Part shown: positions 25,961 through 35,760 of the stretch, in pieces
Layout: the number at the start of each line of letters is the position of its first letter
Numbering within the stretch: position 1 is the first letter of the stretch
Source of the DNA: JAXGXJ01 sp963829545
GTDB taxonomy: Bacteria; Actinomycetota; Thermoleophilia; RBG-16-64-13
Assembly: GCA_963829545.1 (NCBI GenBank)
Contig: CAWHIX010000008.1
Location: forward strand, 248,001-312,000
Direction: 5' to 3'
DNA: 64,000 bases
Translations under genes and position numbers: made by a program
Notes under the pieces: model-generated
The model's input: the letters and a program-made list of their open reading frames with translations, nothing else
Databases searched by the model: none
Told to the model about the DNA's origin: nothing

Positions 25961-26012
25961 GGGACCATACGGCCGCCAGCGCGGTGTTCTGGGCCGCTGA
26001 ACAGGCATTTCG

Positions 26013-26038
26013 AGGCGCCGGGAGACCGGCGCCTTTTT
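26013..26038 (+). terminator. Intrinsic terminator of the RRM gene
   Basis: A 9-bp GC stem (26013-26021 with 26026-26034), GAGA tetraloop and a run of five T. This is the most canonical rho-independent terminator in the window. Confidence 0.93.
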
Positions 26039-26147
26039 CATGGCATAGAGGTGGGTACAATCAGACCAGCCAATCAAGACAGGGACTCTCGTCGAACGTG
26101 GGAGTCGTATTCCATCGGCCCAGCTATTGTGTGACAGGAGGGAACGG

Positions 26148-26369
26148 ATGGCCGAAATCAGGCTCGACGTGCGCGGGGAAACGTGTCCGGTACCCCTGGT
26201 GGAGGTGCGCAAAGCGCTGCGGCAGGCATCGCCCGGAGACGTCGTGGAGGTAGTGGGGACGCACCCTTCTTCCAAGAAGGAGATCCCCTTGGCCGTCAAG
26301 GCTCTCGAGTTGGAGCTGCTCAGTGTAGAGGAGGAGGGTGACACGTGGAAGATCAGGATACTTCGCTAG
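26148..26369 (+). CDS. tusA: TusA-family sulfur carrier protein
   Basis: A 73-residue SirA/TusA-type protein that carries persulfide sulfur on the cysteine of 'RGETCPVPLVEVRKAL' (Cys about 12). The rest follows the family ('SPGDVVEVVGTHPSSKKEIPL'). It starts with ATG behind a strong AGGAGGG at 26137. The next gene begins 25 bases before its end, and a cysteine desulfurase and an IscU-type scaffold follow. The operon therefore supplies and routes sulfur: NifS makes persulfide, TusA/DsrE pass it on, and IscU builds Fe-S clusters. Confidence 0.92.
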   Translation: MAEIRLDVRGETCPVPLVEVRKALRQASPGDVVEVVGTHPSSKKEIPLAVKALELELLSVEEEGDTWKIRILR

Positions 26370-26838
26370 CTCCCGTTTCGCCGCTCCCCTTGGTAGCACC
26401 GGCTTCCGAGGTGTCTCCCGGCGCCGAGAAGATGACCATCGTCGTCCACAGCGGCGACTTCGACAAGATATACAGCGCCTTCATCATCGCCAACGGTGCG
26501 CTGGCCATGGGCATGGAGGTGTCGCTGTACTTCACCTTCTGGGGCCTCATCCGCCTGAAGAAGGGTGGCCTCGACAGCGGGCCGCTCTCCAAGATGAACA
26601 TGCTGGGACTGGGCAAGTCGATGGTCAAGCGGCGCATGAAGAAGGCGGGCGTCGTCTCCCTGGAGCGTCTGGCGCAGGACTTCAAGGAGCTGGGGGGCAA
26701 GATCTTCGCCTGCGACATGACCATGGAGATAATGGGCATCGAGGCGACGAGCTGCGTCAGGACCTCATCGAGGAGTATTGCGCGGTGGGTACCTATATCG
26801 AGGAGGCGCGTCACTCCACGGTCACACTGTTCATCTGA
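26345..26838 (+). pseudogene. DsrE/DsrF/DrsH-like sulfur-relay protein, one frame break
   Basis: About 164 residues of the DsrE2/DrsH-like family. A Pro/Ala-rich N-terminal extension precedes 'MTIVVHSGDFDKIYSAFIIA', 'VSLYFTFWGLIRLKKGG' and 'GKIFACDMTMEIMGIEAT'; the Cys in ACDMTM is the family's likely sulfur acceptor. The frame breaks near 26749, and the continuation 'LRQDLIEEYCAVGTYIEEA...TVTLFI' to 26838 is the normal C-terminus. One base is missing there. It starts with GTG inside the tusA end, so coupled. Partner of TusA in sulfur transfer. Confidence 0.82.
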
Positions 26839-26857
26839 GGAGGCCGGACCATGTTCG

Positions 26858-28029
26858 GTGACGACCGTCTACCTGGACAACTCCGCGGCCACGCGCTTGG
26901 ACGAGCGCGTGCTCGAGGCCATGAAGCCCTACTTCTTCGACACCTACGCCGTCGCCACCTCGGAGTTCGGCTACTCCATGGGCATCGAGGCGCGGGAGGC
27001 GCTGGACGGCCGCTCGCGCGCGCTCGCGGCACGGCTGGGCGCCGCGCAGGCCGAGGAGTTCGTCTTCACCTCCGGCAGCACCGAGTCCAGCAACATGGCC
27101 ATCAAGGGTGTGGCCATGGCCCTGGGCGAGAAGAAGGGCAGGCACATCGTCACCTCGCCGGATCGAGGACTTCCCGGTGCTGAACACGGCGGCCGCGCTG
27201 GAGCGCCAGGGCTTCCGGGTGACCGTCCTTGAGGTGGACGGCGACGGCCTGGTCGATCCCGGAGGCGATCGCGCGCGGCCATCGCCCCCGACACCATCCT
27301 GGTCTCCATCCAGCATGCCAACCAGGAGATCGGCACCGTGCAGGACATCGCCGCCATCGCGCCGATCTGCCGGGAGACGGGAGGTGCTGTTCCACACCGA
27401 CGCCACCCACACCTTCACGCGCCTTCCCCTGGACGTGGGCAAGCTCCCGGTGGATCTGGTGACCGTGGCCGGCCACACCATCCACGGACCGAAGGGGGTC
27501 GGCGGCCTGTACATCCGCACCGGCACGCCGCTTGGCCAAGTGGATGGACGGCGGCTTCCAGGAGTTCAACCTGCGGGCCGGTGTGGAGGACATCCCCGCC
27601 GCGGTCGGCTTCGCCGCGGCGGCCGAGCTGGTGACCGCCGAAGAGAACGAGACGGCTGCATGGCTCTGCGCGACCGCCTGCTCGACCGCGCGCTGGCCGA
27701 GATACCCCACACCACGCTCAACGGCCATCGCACCTCGCCGTCTGCCGCAGAACGCCAACATCACCTTCCACTACGTGGAGGGCGAGTCCATCACGCTGCA
27801 GCTGGACATGCGCGGCTTCGCGGTCAGCACCGGCTCGGCCTGTTTCAGCAAGTCGCTGGAGGCCAGCCACGTGATCATGGGCATCGGCGGCGACCACGAG
27901 CGGGCGCACGGGTCGGTGCGGTTCAGTCTCGGCCGTTACAACACCAGTCGAGGACGTCGACGGCGTGGTCGAGGCCATCGCCGAAGTGGTCGGAGAATTG
28001 CGGGCGATCAGCCCGCTGATGCCGGATGA
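26858..28029 (+). pseudogene. nifS: Cysteine desulfurase (NifS/IscS family), about 8 single-base frame breaks as sequenced
   Basis: A PLP enzyme that takes sulfur from cysteine as persulfide. Segments from successive frames join to one family member: 'TVYLDNSAATRLDERVLEAM', 'FVFTSGSTESSNMAIKGVA', 'SIQHANQEIGTVQDI', 'VLFHTDATHTFTRLPLDVGK', the PLP-lysine block 'VAGHTIHGPKGVGGLYIR', and 'VSTGSACFSKSLEASHVI' with the catalytic Cys loop. Breaks lie near 27161, 27261, 27277, 27382, 27534, 27660, 27740 and 27947, mostly one extra G or C. His in 'GHTIHGPKG' and Lys are intact. The start is GTG 26858 or, allowing one more indel, ATG 26851 behind AGGAGG. Confidence 0.88.
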
Positions 28030-28048
28030 CGAGCAGGGAGGATGTGAC

Positions 28049-28684
28049 ATGGCGTTCCCGTACAACGAGAAGGTGCTCGAGCACTTCCGGCACCCGCGCA
28101 ACGTGGGCAAGATGGAGGACCCGACGGCAAGTCCACCGAAGGCAGCCCGGCCTGCGGCGACATGGTGGCGGTAAACATCAAGGTGGACGCCGAAACCAAG
28201 GTCATCGAAGACATCAAGTTCGAGTCGTACGGCTGCGCCTCCAACATCGCCACCGGCTCGATCATCACCGAGATGGCCAAGGGCAAGACCCTGGAGGAGG
28301 CCAAGGAGCATCACCTGGAAGCAGGCGTCGGACGAGCTGGGCGGCCTGCCGCCGATCAAGGCGCACTGCTCCGTGCTGGCGGTCGAGGGCCTGCGGGCCG
28401 CCATCCGCGACTACGAAGAGAAGCATGGCCTGATCGAAGCGCGCGAGCCGACCACTGTCGAGGTCATCAAGAAGCGCCTGCGCCACGTGATGAACCCCCT
28501 GCGGGGCCTGGACGTCGTGCGCACCGACCTCGTCAAGGACATCAGCTTCGAGGACGGCGTGGTGCGGATCGTCGCCGACCTGCCGCCGATCACCAGTTCG
28601 CCGCGGTCATCAAGGCCGACATCGCCGAGAAGATCGAGACCGCTGTGGGACGTCGAGAAGGTGGTCATCGACTTCGAGAGCTGA
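28049..28684 (+). pseudogene. IscU/NifU-type Fe-S scaffold fused to a MIP18/DUF59 domain, about 4 frame breaks
   Basis: Residues 1-130 form an IscU-type scaffold with the three cluster cysteines in 'SPACGDMVAV', 'SYGCASNIATGSIITEMAKG' and 'AHCSVLAVEGLRAAI'. After a short linker ('EKHGLIEAREP') the same frame continues into a MIP18/DUF59-like domain ('VEVIKKRLRHVMNPLRGLDVV', 'VRIVADLP'), the fold of Fe-S targeting factors. Frame breaks lie near 28124, 28323, 28589 and 28641; correcting one base at each gives smooth homology. The junction of the two domains itself is in one unbroken frame (28373-28588), so the fusion is real. ATG at 28049 behind GGGAGGA. Confidence 0.85.
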
Positions 28685-28687
28685 GTC

Positions 28688-28717
28688 GCGAGCGGGGGCG
28701 CGAGGGTCCCCGCTCGC
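28688..28717. terminator. Bidirectional terminator between convergent genes
   Basis: A perfect 10-bp stem (28688-28697 with 28708-28717) with a 10-base loop fills the gap between the Fe-S scaffold stop and the convergent thioredoxin-domain gene stop. Confidence 0.8.
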
Positions 28718-30748
28718 TCAGACCTCGGCGAGGAGATCCAACAGCTTGTCGGGCTCGGTGATCGCGGGCAGACAGCTGGACATGCCGGCAGAGCCAGGCG
28801 GTGGCCGGTCCTTGGTCATCGGGTTCGCGGTTCTGCAGCAAGGGCACCTCGGTCGAGGTGTCGGGAGCCCGTCCCGCGACGACGAGATCCGGTCGAAAGC
28901 CTGCGAAGGCCGCCTTCGCCAGGAGCCGTGAATCCTCGGCTCCTGGCCGCCCGACTATGGCCAGTTCCCGCAGGCCTCTGGCTCCCAGATAGTCGACCGT
29001 CAGCCAATGAGCGAACGCGCTAGGCGCCCGCGTCAGCATGCCTTCGACCGAGAGGAGGGCCTCGTCGACCAGGGATAGGTAACGGCTATCGCCGGTGTAG
29101 GCGGCGAGCCTGAGAAAGCCCATACAAGCTGCGGCGTTGCCGCTGGGTAGAGGGGTGTCGGCCAGAGAGCGCGGCCGCGCCACCAGAGCTTCATGGTCGG
29201 AACTGGTGTCGTAGAAGCCCCCGCCTTCTCGTGTGAAGTGAAGGGGAACGGCGTCGAGCAACCCGCGCGCCGCAACGTACCAGCGTTCGTCGAAGGTGGC
29301 TTCGTATAGCGCCAGGAGCCCGTCGGCGACCAGGGCGTGGTCTTCGAGGAAGCCCGCCTGCCGACGCGCGGCCGTCCTTCCAGGAGTGCGAGATGCGCCA
29401 ACCGTCCCGCACGAGCCTCTCGACCAGGAAGGAGGCACAGGAGAGCGCTGCCTCCAAGTACCTGTCGGAGTCGAGCACGCGGGCCGCATCCGCGAAGGCC
29501 GCCAGCGCCAAGCCGTTCCAGGAGGCGAGGATCTTCTCGTCGCGACCGGGGCGCACTCTCTGATCGCGGCTTTCGACCAGGTGAGTGCGGGCGGCGGCCA
29601 GCAGGGCCGCCGCCTCGGGGCCTACCGGCTCTCGCACGAGGTGGAGGATGTTGCGGCCTTCGAAGTTGCCGGCGGAAGTGACGCCGTAGGCCTGACGGAG
29701 CGCTGCCGCCTCTTCGGGCGGCAGCGCTCCGTCGATCTCGTCCGCGGTCCACACGAAGAACCTGCCCTCCTCGCCCTCCGAGTCGGCATCCTCGGAGCTG
29801 AAGAAGGCGCCTTCGGTGTGTCTCATGTCGCGCAGCAGGTAGTCCAGAGTCTCCTCACATACCCGCCGGTATCTCTCCTTCCCCGAGAGTTGCCAGGCGT
29901 GCAGGTAGGAGCGGGCCAGGAGGGCGTTGTCGTAGAGCATCTTCTCGAAGTGGGGCACCAGCCATTCGTCGTCGGTGGAATAACGGTGGAAGCCTCCTCC
30001 CAGGTGGTCGAAGATGCCCCCTGCGGCCATGGCGTCCAGTGTCTTCTCGATCTGCGTCCACATCGCCGGGTCAGGCTCCAACGCCTGGCGGGTGAGGAGA
30101 TGATCGATGAGTACCGGCTGCGGGAACTTGGGAGCGCTTCCCCAACCGCCGTGGACGGGGTCGAACGAGGAGCTGATAGTCTTCAAGGTGCGACCGTGCA
30201 GGATCGCCGCCGGCGAGGAGGCGTCTGGCCTGCGTGCGGGTCTCGCGACTCGAGTCGCGCATGCGCGCGACGAGTCGTCCGGCCGCTCCTTCGAGTTCTT
30301 CCCGCCGCCCGGCCCATGCCTCGGCGAGGGCCTGCAGCACCTGCTTGAAGGAGGGCATGCCGTAGCGGGCGCGCTCGGGGAAGTAGGTTCCTCCGTAGAA
30401 CGGAGCTCCCTCAGGCGTGAGCCAGACGCTGAGCGGCCACCCGCCCCCGCCGGTGAGGGCGGACACGGCGTCCATGTAGATGGCGTCCAGATCGGGACGC
30501 TCCTCCCTGTCCACCTTGATGCTGATGAAGTGGCGGTTGAGCAATTCCGCGGTGGCCACATCTGTGAACGACTCCCGCTCCATCACGTGGCACCAGTGGC
30601 AGGCGGAGTAGCCGATGCTCAGGAAGATGGGCTTGTCCTCCCGCGCGGCGCGCTCGAGGGCCTCCCCTCCCCATGGGTACCAGTCGACAGGGTTATCGAC
30701 GTGCTGGAGAAGGTAGGGACTGCTCTCACCAGCGAGATGGTTGGGCAT
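28718..30748 (-). pseudogene. Thioredoxin-domain (DUF255, YyaL/SPATA20-type) protein, about 3 frame breaks
   Basis: About 676 residues when breaks are bridged, the family's normal size. The N-terminal DUF255 thioredoxin-like domain has 'NHLAGESSPYLLQHVDNPVDW', the redox motif 'SACHWCHVMERESF' and 'DREERPDLDAIYM'. A long (alpha/alpha)6-barrel glycosidase-like region follows ('GGWGSAPKFPQP', 'GIFDHLGGGFHRYSTD', 'VPHFEKMLYDNALLA', 'GRDEKILASWNGLAL'). Breaks are near 30210, 29370 and 28761; after the last, 'CLPAITEPDKLLDLLAEV' ends the protein at 28718. Start 30748 behind AAGGAGG. Function is unproved; a redox or sugar-related role has been proposed for the family. Confidence 0.85.
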
Positions 30749-30885
30749 GCGGCCTCCTTGTGCCGTTCTCCTGCGGGCCGGGATACACGTCGCTCGGGTT
30801 TCTTCCCTGCCGGGCGTGTTTGTATACAATGGCAACAAGGAAAGCAACAAGGAAGCGCGGTATCGGTCGCCTACGGGAGTCTCGG

Positions 30886-31008
30886 ATGCCCAGGTATGTC
30901 GGAAAGAAGTCGCGGGGCCTGTGGCGGAACATCGCCGCCATAGTCATGCTGGCCATCGTCGTACTCTTGGTCCTTCAGTTGACCGAGACCATCGACCTTT
31001 TTGGCTAG
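30886..31008 (+). CDS. Small single-pass membrane protein
   Basis: Forty residues: a basic N-terminus ('MPRYVGKKSRGLWRN') followed by one hydrophobic helix ('IAAIVMLAIVVLLVLQL') and a short acidic end. I do not recognise a family. The ATG at 30886 has GGGAG six bases before it. A longer frame begins with ATG 30829, but that codon sits inside a TATACAAT that looks like a -10 box, so the longer form is less likely. It lies 41 bases before a large membrane protein on the same strand and could be cotranscribed. Confidence 0.55.
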   Translation: MPRYVGKKSRGLWRNIAAIVMLAIVVLLVLQLTETIDLFG

Positions 31009-31049
31009 GCTGCCGTGCGTAGGATGCTAGCGGACGTGGAGGTCAGAGA

Positions 31050-32201
31050 ATGAGCAGCAGAGTGTTTCGTCCGGTCTCTCCTCGCTCGGGGTGGAGGAGA
31101 CGTGTGGCTGGGGCCGCGGGAACTGTCTTGCTCGGCTTTGCCCTGGTCGTGGCGATCGCGTTAATGTTGACGGTCCTGTCATGGCTGGGAGCGGGACTCA
31201 GCCCGGTTCGCGCAGACACGGATACGAACGCCCAGAAGGTGGCAGTGTTTGAGGACGCCACGGTGGGTGTGGATGAAGTTTGGGACAACGTGGTCGTTGT
31301 CGGCGGGGATCTCCTGGTGGAGGGCACCGTGAAGAACGTGGTGGTCGTCGTCGGTGGGGATGTGACCCTGGCCTCGACCGCTCGGGTCGGTGAGCGGGGC
31401 CGGTCGGGAGACACCGCCCTCGTTTCGGTGTTCGGAGACGTGACGATTGAGCGTGGGGCCAGGGTGCTGGGCGAGACCGTCGATGTTGCGGGAGGCTCGG
31501 GCGACGTGACCGCCGGCTCGGTCAGCGATCCTTTCCTGCGGCCCTGGCGCACGGGCGCCATCCTCAACTGGGTATGGTCGACGATCTTCCTAGCCGTGGT
31601 GGCGGTCATCGCCACTGCCATCGCTCCCAGGCAGGTGGCGGTCGTCAGCGACCGGGTACGCCGGCACTTCTTCTCCTCGCTCGGGTGGGGAGCACTCGGG
31701 GCGATCATCGTGGTGCCCATCGTCACCGTGGTGCTTATCGTGACCATCATCGGCATCCTCCTGGTCATCCCCTGGCTGTTCATCGGCCTGCCGCTGCTGT
31801 CCCTCTTCGGGTTGGTGGCTGTGGGAGCCATGGTAGGTAGGCTCTTCTTCCGCGACGCGGAGATGACCCGGGGCCGGGTCATGCTGGCCGCGGTGGTGGG
31901 CGTGGTCATAATCAATCTGGCCCGCTGGATCCCCGTGGGAGGCTTCGTCATCCTGGGCCTGCTGTGGCTGGTCGGCTTCGGTGCCACCTACGTGGCTATC
32001 TGGGCCTGGCTGCGCGACCGCCGCAGACGGAGGAAGGAGCAGATAGCTATCGGGCAGAGCGGCCCAAGCGGCCCGCCGCCCATGGTTCCTCCACCGCCGG
32101 CACCTGGGACGTTGCCGGCCTGGGCGCCCGAATCTTTGCCGCCGGTGCCGCCGGCAGCGGCGTCTGTCCCGGGATTGCCCGAGGAGCCGCCGCGGTCCTG
32201 A
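31050..32201 (+). CDS. Membrane protein with extracytoplasmic bactofilin-like repeats
   Basis: A 383-residue membrane protein. One N-terminal helix (residues 20-48) exports a short beta-repeat region, about 65-160, with 'VDNVVVVGGDLLVEGTV' and 'VFGDVTIERGARVLGETVDV' turns like those of bactofilin or polymer-forming proteins. Four or five membrane helices follow (about 170-325), then a Pro-rich cytosolic tail after residue 335. Similar proteins are often called 'polymer-forming cytoskeletal' or just hypothetical. It may sense or scaffold the envelope (inference). A GGAGGTC precedes the ATG. It ends 13 bases before the convergent SLH-protein gene. Confidence 0.65.
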   Translation: MSSRVFRPVSPRSGWRRRVAGAAGTVLLGFALVVAIALMLTVLSWLGAGLSPVRADTDTNAQKVAVFEDATVGVDEVWDNVVVVGGDLLVEGTVKNVVVVVGGDVTLASTARVGERGRSGDTALVSVFGDVTIERGARVLGETVDVAGGSGDVTAGSVSDPFLRPWRTGAILNWVWSTIFLAVVAVIATAIAPRQVAVVSDRVRRHFFSSLGWGALGAIIVVPIVTVVLIVTIIGILLVIPWLFIGLPLLSLFGLVAVGAMVGRLFFRDAEMTRGRVMLAAVVGVVIINLARWIPVGGFVILGLLWLVGFGATYVAIWAWLRDRRRRRKEQIAIGQSGPSGPPPMVPPPPAPGTLPAWAPESLPPVPPAAASVPGLPEEPPRS

Positions 32202-32214
32202 GCCGGGCGCAGCT

Positions 32215-33849
32215 TTACAACTGCAGCTTGAGGCGCATGTTCCAGAGCATCTGAGCGCATTCGCCCCGGTTGGCGAAGTCCTTGGTGTCCCAGCCGGTCA
32301 GACCTTCGTCGGGGCCGATGATGCCGTTGAGGAGGCCGTTGTATTCCGCCACGCGGATGTTCTCACCGTGGGTGGGGTCGGCGTAGCTGAGGACGCCTGA
32401 CCAGTTGCTGGGAGGATTCTGCAGAACGGTGCTGGCGGCCCGTACGATCATGGTTATCACCTGTTCGCGGCTGATGTTTGTGTACGGTCGAAAGCTGCCG
32501 TCGCTGTAGCCCTTGACCAGACCGGACAGAGCCGCCCGGGCCACATAGTGGTAGGCGTAGAGCTCCCCTTCGATGTGCAGGATGTCTTTCCCGTCCGTGA
32601 AGTAGTACTCGTCGAGGAGGGTCGCTACCAGGCCTCGGCTCAGGACGATCATCTTGGAGAACTGCTGCCGGGTGACGTTGGATTCGGGCCCGAAGTAGCC
32701 GTCTGATGAAACCTTCAATGATCTCGGCCTCAGCCATGCCTTCGATGCTGTCTTTATACACGTGCATGATGGGCACGTCGGGGAAGCGGGTGGCGTTGGC
32801 CGGCGGAACGGCCGTGTACAGGCCTTTGCCGCCGTGCCAGACCAGGCCGAACGGGGTGACGTCTGGTGAGCGGGCCTCGTCGGACTGCAGCGGGAGCTGG
32901 ATGGTGGTCGCGGCACAATGTCGTAGGCCATGATGGACGACGCTGCTTGGTCTCCCATGCGATGAGGTCGCCCTCGATGGCGGGATTGAGGTTCCCTGCG
33001 ATGTTGTTGGTGAGGGTGACGTCGGTGCCCGCGGTTATGTCGTAGAGATGGATCTGTTGAGTGCGCCAGGGATCAGGCGCTCCCGGCGTCCACGGTTGAC
33101 CGGAGCTGTATACGACCCGTCCCTCGGAGATGCGCGGGTGCTCGTTGCTCTTGGTGCTGTCCGCTATCGACTTGGGCGCCGCCTTCGTAAGGAGGTTGTA
33201 GAGGAATATCTCGGAAGCCGGACCGGTTGTGCTTCCGGTACTCACGTTCTTAACGCAAACGAGGTAGTCGCCCCAGATATCGGGATCGCGGTAATCGTCT
33301 CCCTCCAGTACCAGGGAGGTAGTGCCGGTGCTCAGGTCGTGCAGGTAGATGCCCGGGCTTCGCGTCGGTCCCCAGGATGTTCTTCTCCCAGACAACCCTA
33401 TCGTCCAGAACCCTTGGGTCCCAGTCGTGCCAATCGCCGGCCGCGCTATTGAGCGTCACCTGGGCCAGCGTCTCGGTGTCGACATCGTAGACGAAAACGT
33501 CGTCGAAGGCGCCGGTGCGCCCCCCCTGGAAGGCGACCCTGGAGCCGCTGATGGAGGGATTGAAATACGAGCCGGGCAGGGGATGGGGGATGGCAGAGTT
33601 CCGTCCGGTAGTCAGATCGAACATGTAGGTGGAAGAACCGCTGGAAGTCGCAGCCGTCCACGCGATCAAGTCACCGTCCGCCGAGATGAAAGACGGGACG
33701 GCCGCCTTCACCGGCGTGGGGATGAGGCGCACCTGCCAGGGGCCGGTCGGGACCTCGACTTCCTCCTCGGCGGCAGCCGGCGCGGCGAGACCGAACAGGA
33801 CGATCACGATGGCCACGATCGAGGCCAAAATGGATAGCTTCACTCGCAC
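32215..33849 (-). pseudogene. Exported beta-propeller protein with S-layer homology domains, about 3 frame breaks
   Basis: About 544 residues in total. A signal peptide ('LSILASIVAIVIVLFGLAAP') is followed by TolB/WD40-like propeller repeats of the form 'D-L-x-T-G' and 'A-W-x' ('DGDLIAWTAATSSGSSTYMF', 'VFVYDVDTETLAQVTL', 'IYLHDLSTGTTSLVLEG', 'HLYDITAGTDVTL'). The C-terminus holds SLH repeats ('SRGLVATLLDEYYFTDGKD', 'LSGLVKGYSDGSFRPYTNIS', 'REQVITMIVRAAS') that bind cell-wall polymer. Frame breaks are near 33355, 32935 and 32720. It starts with GTG behind GGGGGTG. It points to a Gram-positive-like wall. The ligand of the propeller is unknown. Confidence 0.78.
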
Positions 33850-33985
33850 GTCACACCCCCGGCTGCTGCTTTCCGGTCATTCTCTGTCGCCGCATTGTCC
33901 CGCCCCGCCGAGGGCCTGGTCAATAGCAGCACCCTCCATCGATAGACTGAGTCCGGCTGTTACCAGGTCAGTCTTGTCTGCGTCA

Positions 33986-35599
33986 TCATACAGCGGCCAG
34001 CAGGCCCGAGGTCTCACGAGAGGCCACCACCACGTTGCGTCCAGACCTCTTGGCTGCGTACAGAGCCCTATCGGCCCGCTCGTAGAGGGTCTGGAACGTC
34101 TCCTTTTCATTCAGGCGTCCGTGGTTCAACTGAGCCAGCCCCATGCTGGCAGTAACCCCTATGATCGCGTCGCCGGGATCGGCGGTCACTCGCAGGGACT
34201 CGACTACCTCGCGCAGTCTGTCGGCCACTTCGATGGCGTCCTCCAACCCGGTCTCCGGCAGGAGAACGGCGAACTCCTCCCCTCCCACACGACCCAGAAG
34301 GTCGCTCGTGCGCAGCGTCGTCCTGCACACCTCGGCCAGTTCCTGCAGCAACTGATCGCCCATCCGATGCCCGAACGTGTCGTTGACGCCCTTGAAGTGG
34401 TCCACGTCCATGAGCAGGAAGGTGAGGGGGATGCGATGCCGGCGCGCTCGCTCGTACTCTCTCTCAGTGAGTTCGAAGAAGTGGCGCCGGTTGGGCAGCC
34501 CGGTGAGGTCGTCGCGATTGGCAAGCTCCCGGGTCTGCTCGAGGAGCTTCTCGCGCTCCGTCACGTCGTGCATCACCAGCACCTTGCCCAGATAGTCACC
34601 TTTGTCGGTCGTCACCGGGGAACAAGTGACCGCGAAATGACGAGGGCTCCCTGGGCCTTCGACGGTCATATCGGTGCTCTCGGCATCGTCGGCAGAAGAG
34701 GATGGGAGGCACTTCAGCATCTCCACGAGCTTCGGGTGGGCGTGAAGTACCTGAGCGGCCGGCCGGGCGATGGCGGATCTGAGTTCGACGCCCGTGACAC
34801 GCTCTGCCGAGCGGTTGAGATCGACGAGGCGCCCCAGTCGGTCGATCACGATCACGGGGTCGCCCAGGTCCTCGACCACCTTCTCGCGGGCCAGGGGGAC
34901 CATGGCGAACAGTTGGCAGCGGAAGAGCGCTACGGCCACCAGCAGGCACGATAGCCCCAACAACGCGACGGCAGGGTTGTAATCCCGCCATGGGGAGAGG
35001 TTGAACATGTATAAGTAGCTCCCCATCAGGGGAAGCAGGAAGGCCACCAAGAGGAGCGCGTGCTGACGGCGATGAAAGCGGTCGGAGCGCAGCAAGGCCC
35101 TGGCGAGGAGGACGAGGGACGCCAAGGTCACGAGCGACATGAAGGGAACGAGAACCCACCAGTACCAGGGCCCGTAGTCGGCGTGCAGGACCGGGAAGGG
35201 AGTATGCCTGCTCACGATGCTCGGATTGACCCGGAACAGGTGCGCGGGATTCCAGAAGGCCACTATCACCGTCGAGATGGGGACGGCCCAGAGGATAGCC
35301 GAGATCGGCATGGGTACCGGCCGCATGCCCACGTGCCTGCGGATCATCTCCCACCAGCAGACGATAATGGCGGGAACACCCAAGAACTGCAGGTTAGCCA
35401 GAAAGATCTTGTCCAGCACCTGGACGGCCATGATCTCCAGCGTGTACCCCACCGACCAGACGAAGAGGGCAACGAGGGTGGCCGCGAACCAGAGGGCGAT
35501 CGGGTCCCGCCGGTTCTTCCACGCAGTCGGGAGCAGTAACACCGCCAGTAGGGCTGCGCCCAGCAGAGGGAGGATATGGGGGGTGAATTCCAGGCTCAC
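33986..35599 (-). CDS. Diguanylate cyclase with 7TM, PAS and GGDEF domains
   Basis: A 537-residue signalling protein. Residues 1-225 are seven membrane helices of the histidine-kinase-N 7TM type ('ILPLLGAALLAVLLLPTAWK'). A PAS domain (about 230-350) follows ('VIDRLGRLVDLNRSAERVTG'), then a GGDEF domain ('DDLTGLPNRRHFFELTEREY', 'LMDVDHFKGVNDTFGH', active site 'GGEEFAVLLPETG'). The GGEEF is intact and should make cyclic di-GMP. I see no RxxD inhibitory site just before GGEEF (sequence there is LLGRV). The gap to the next gene upstream holds its promoter; no operon partner. Confidence 0.92.
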   Translation of the reverse strand: MSLEFTPHILPLLGAALLAVLLLPTAWKNRRDPIALWFAATLVALFVWSVGYTLEIMAVQVLDKIFLANLQFLGVPAIIVCWWEMIRRHVGMRPVPMPISAILWAVPISTVIVAFWNPAHLFRVNPSIVSRHTPFPVLHADYGPWYWWVLVPFMSLVTLASLVLLARALLRSDRFHRRQHALLLVAFLLPLMGSYLYMFNLSPWRDYNPAVALLGLSCLLVAVALFRCQLFAMVPLAREKVVEDLGDPVIVIDRLGRLVDLNRSAERVTGVELRSAIARPAAQVLHAHPKLVEMLKCLPSSSADDAESTDMTVEGPGSPRHFAVTCSPVTTDKGDYLGKVLVMHDVTEREKLLEQTRELANRDDLTGLPNRRHFFELTEREYERARRHRIPLTFLLMDVDHFKGVNDTFGHRMGDQLLQELAEVCRTTLRTSDLLGRVGGEEFAVLLPETGLEDAIEVADRLREVVESLRVTADPGDAIIGVTASMGLAQLNHGRLNEKETFQTLYERADRALYAAKRSGRNVVVASRETSGLLAAV

Positions 35600-35760
35600 G
35601 TCACCTGCTGGTTGTTTGGAGTGAACATGTCTGGTTCATAATGTCGGAAGAAGTGCTCCGGCCCTTAAGGAAAGCGCACCCCTGCCCGGCCCTCTTCGGT
35701 CCGGGTGAGGAGGCGCAGGTCAAGGGAGAGGATGCCGCCGCCGGGCTTCGACCCGGGTGT

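Noticed and set aside
27965..28123. The C-terminus of nifS runs in frame into iscU, which looks like a NifS-IscU fusion
   Set aside because: The interval is full of single-base indels, a stop at 28027-28029 exists in the neighbouring frame, and iscU has its own GGGAGGA and ATG.
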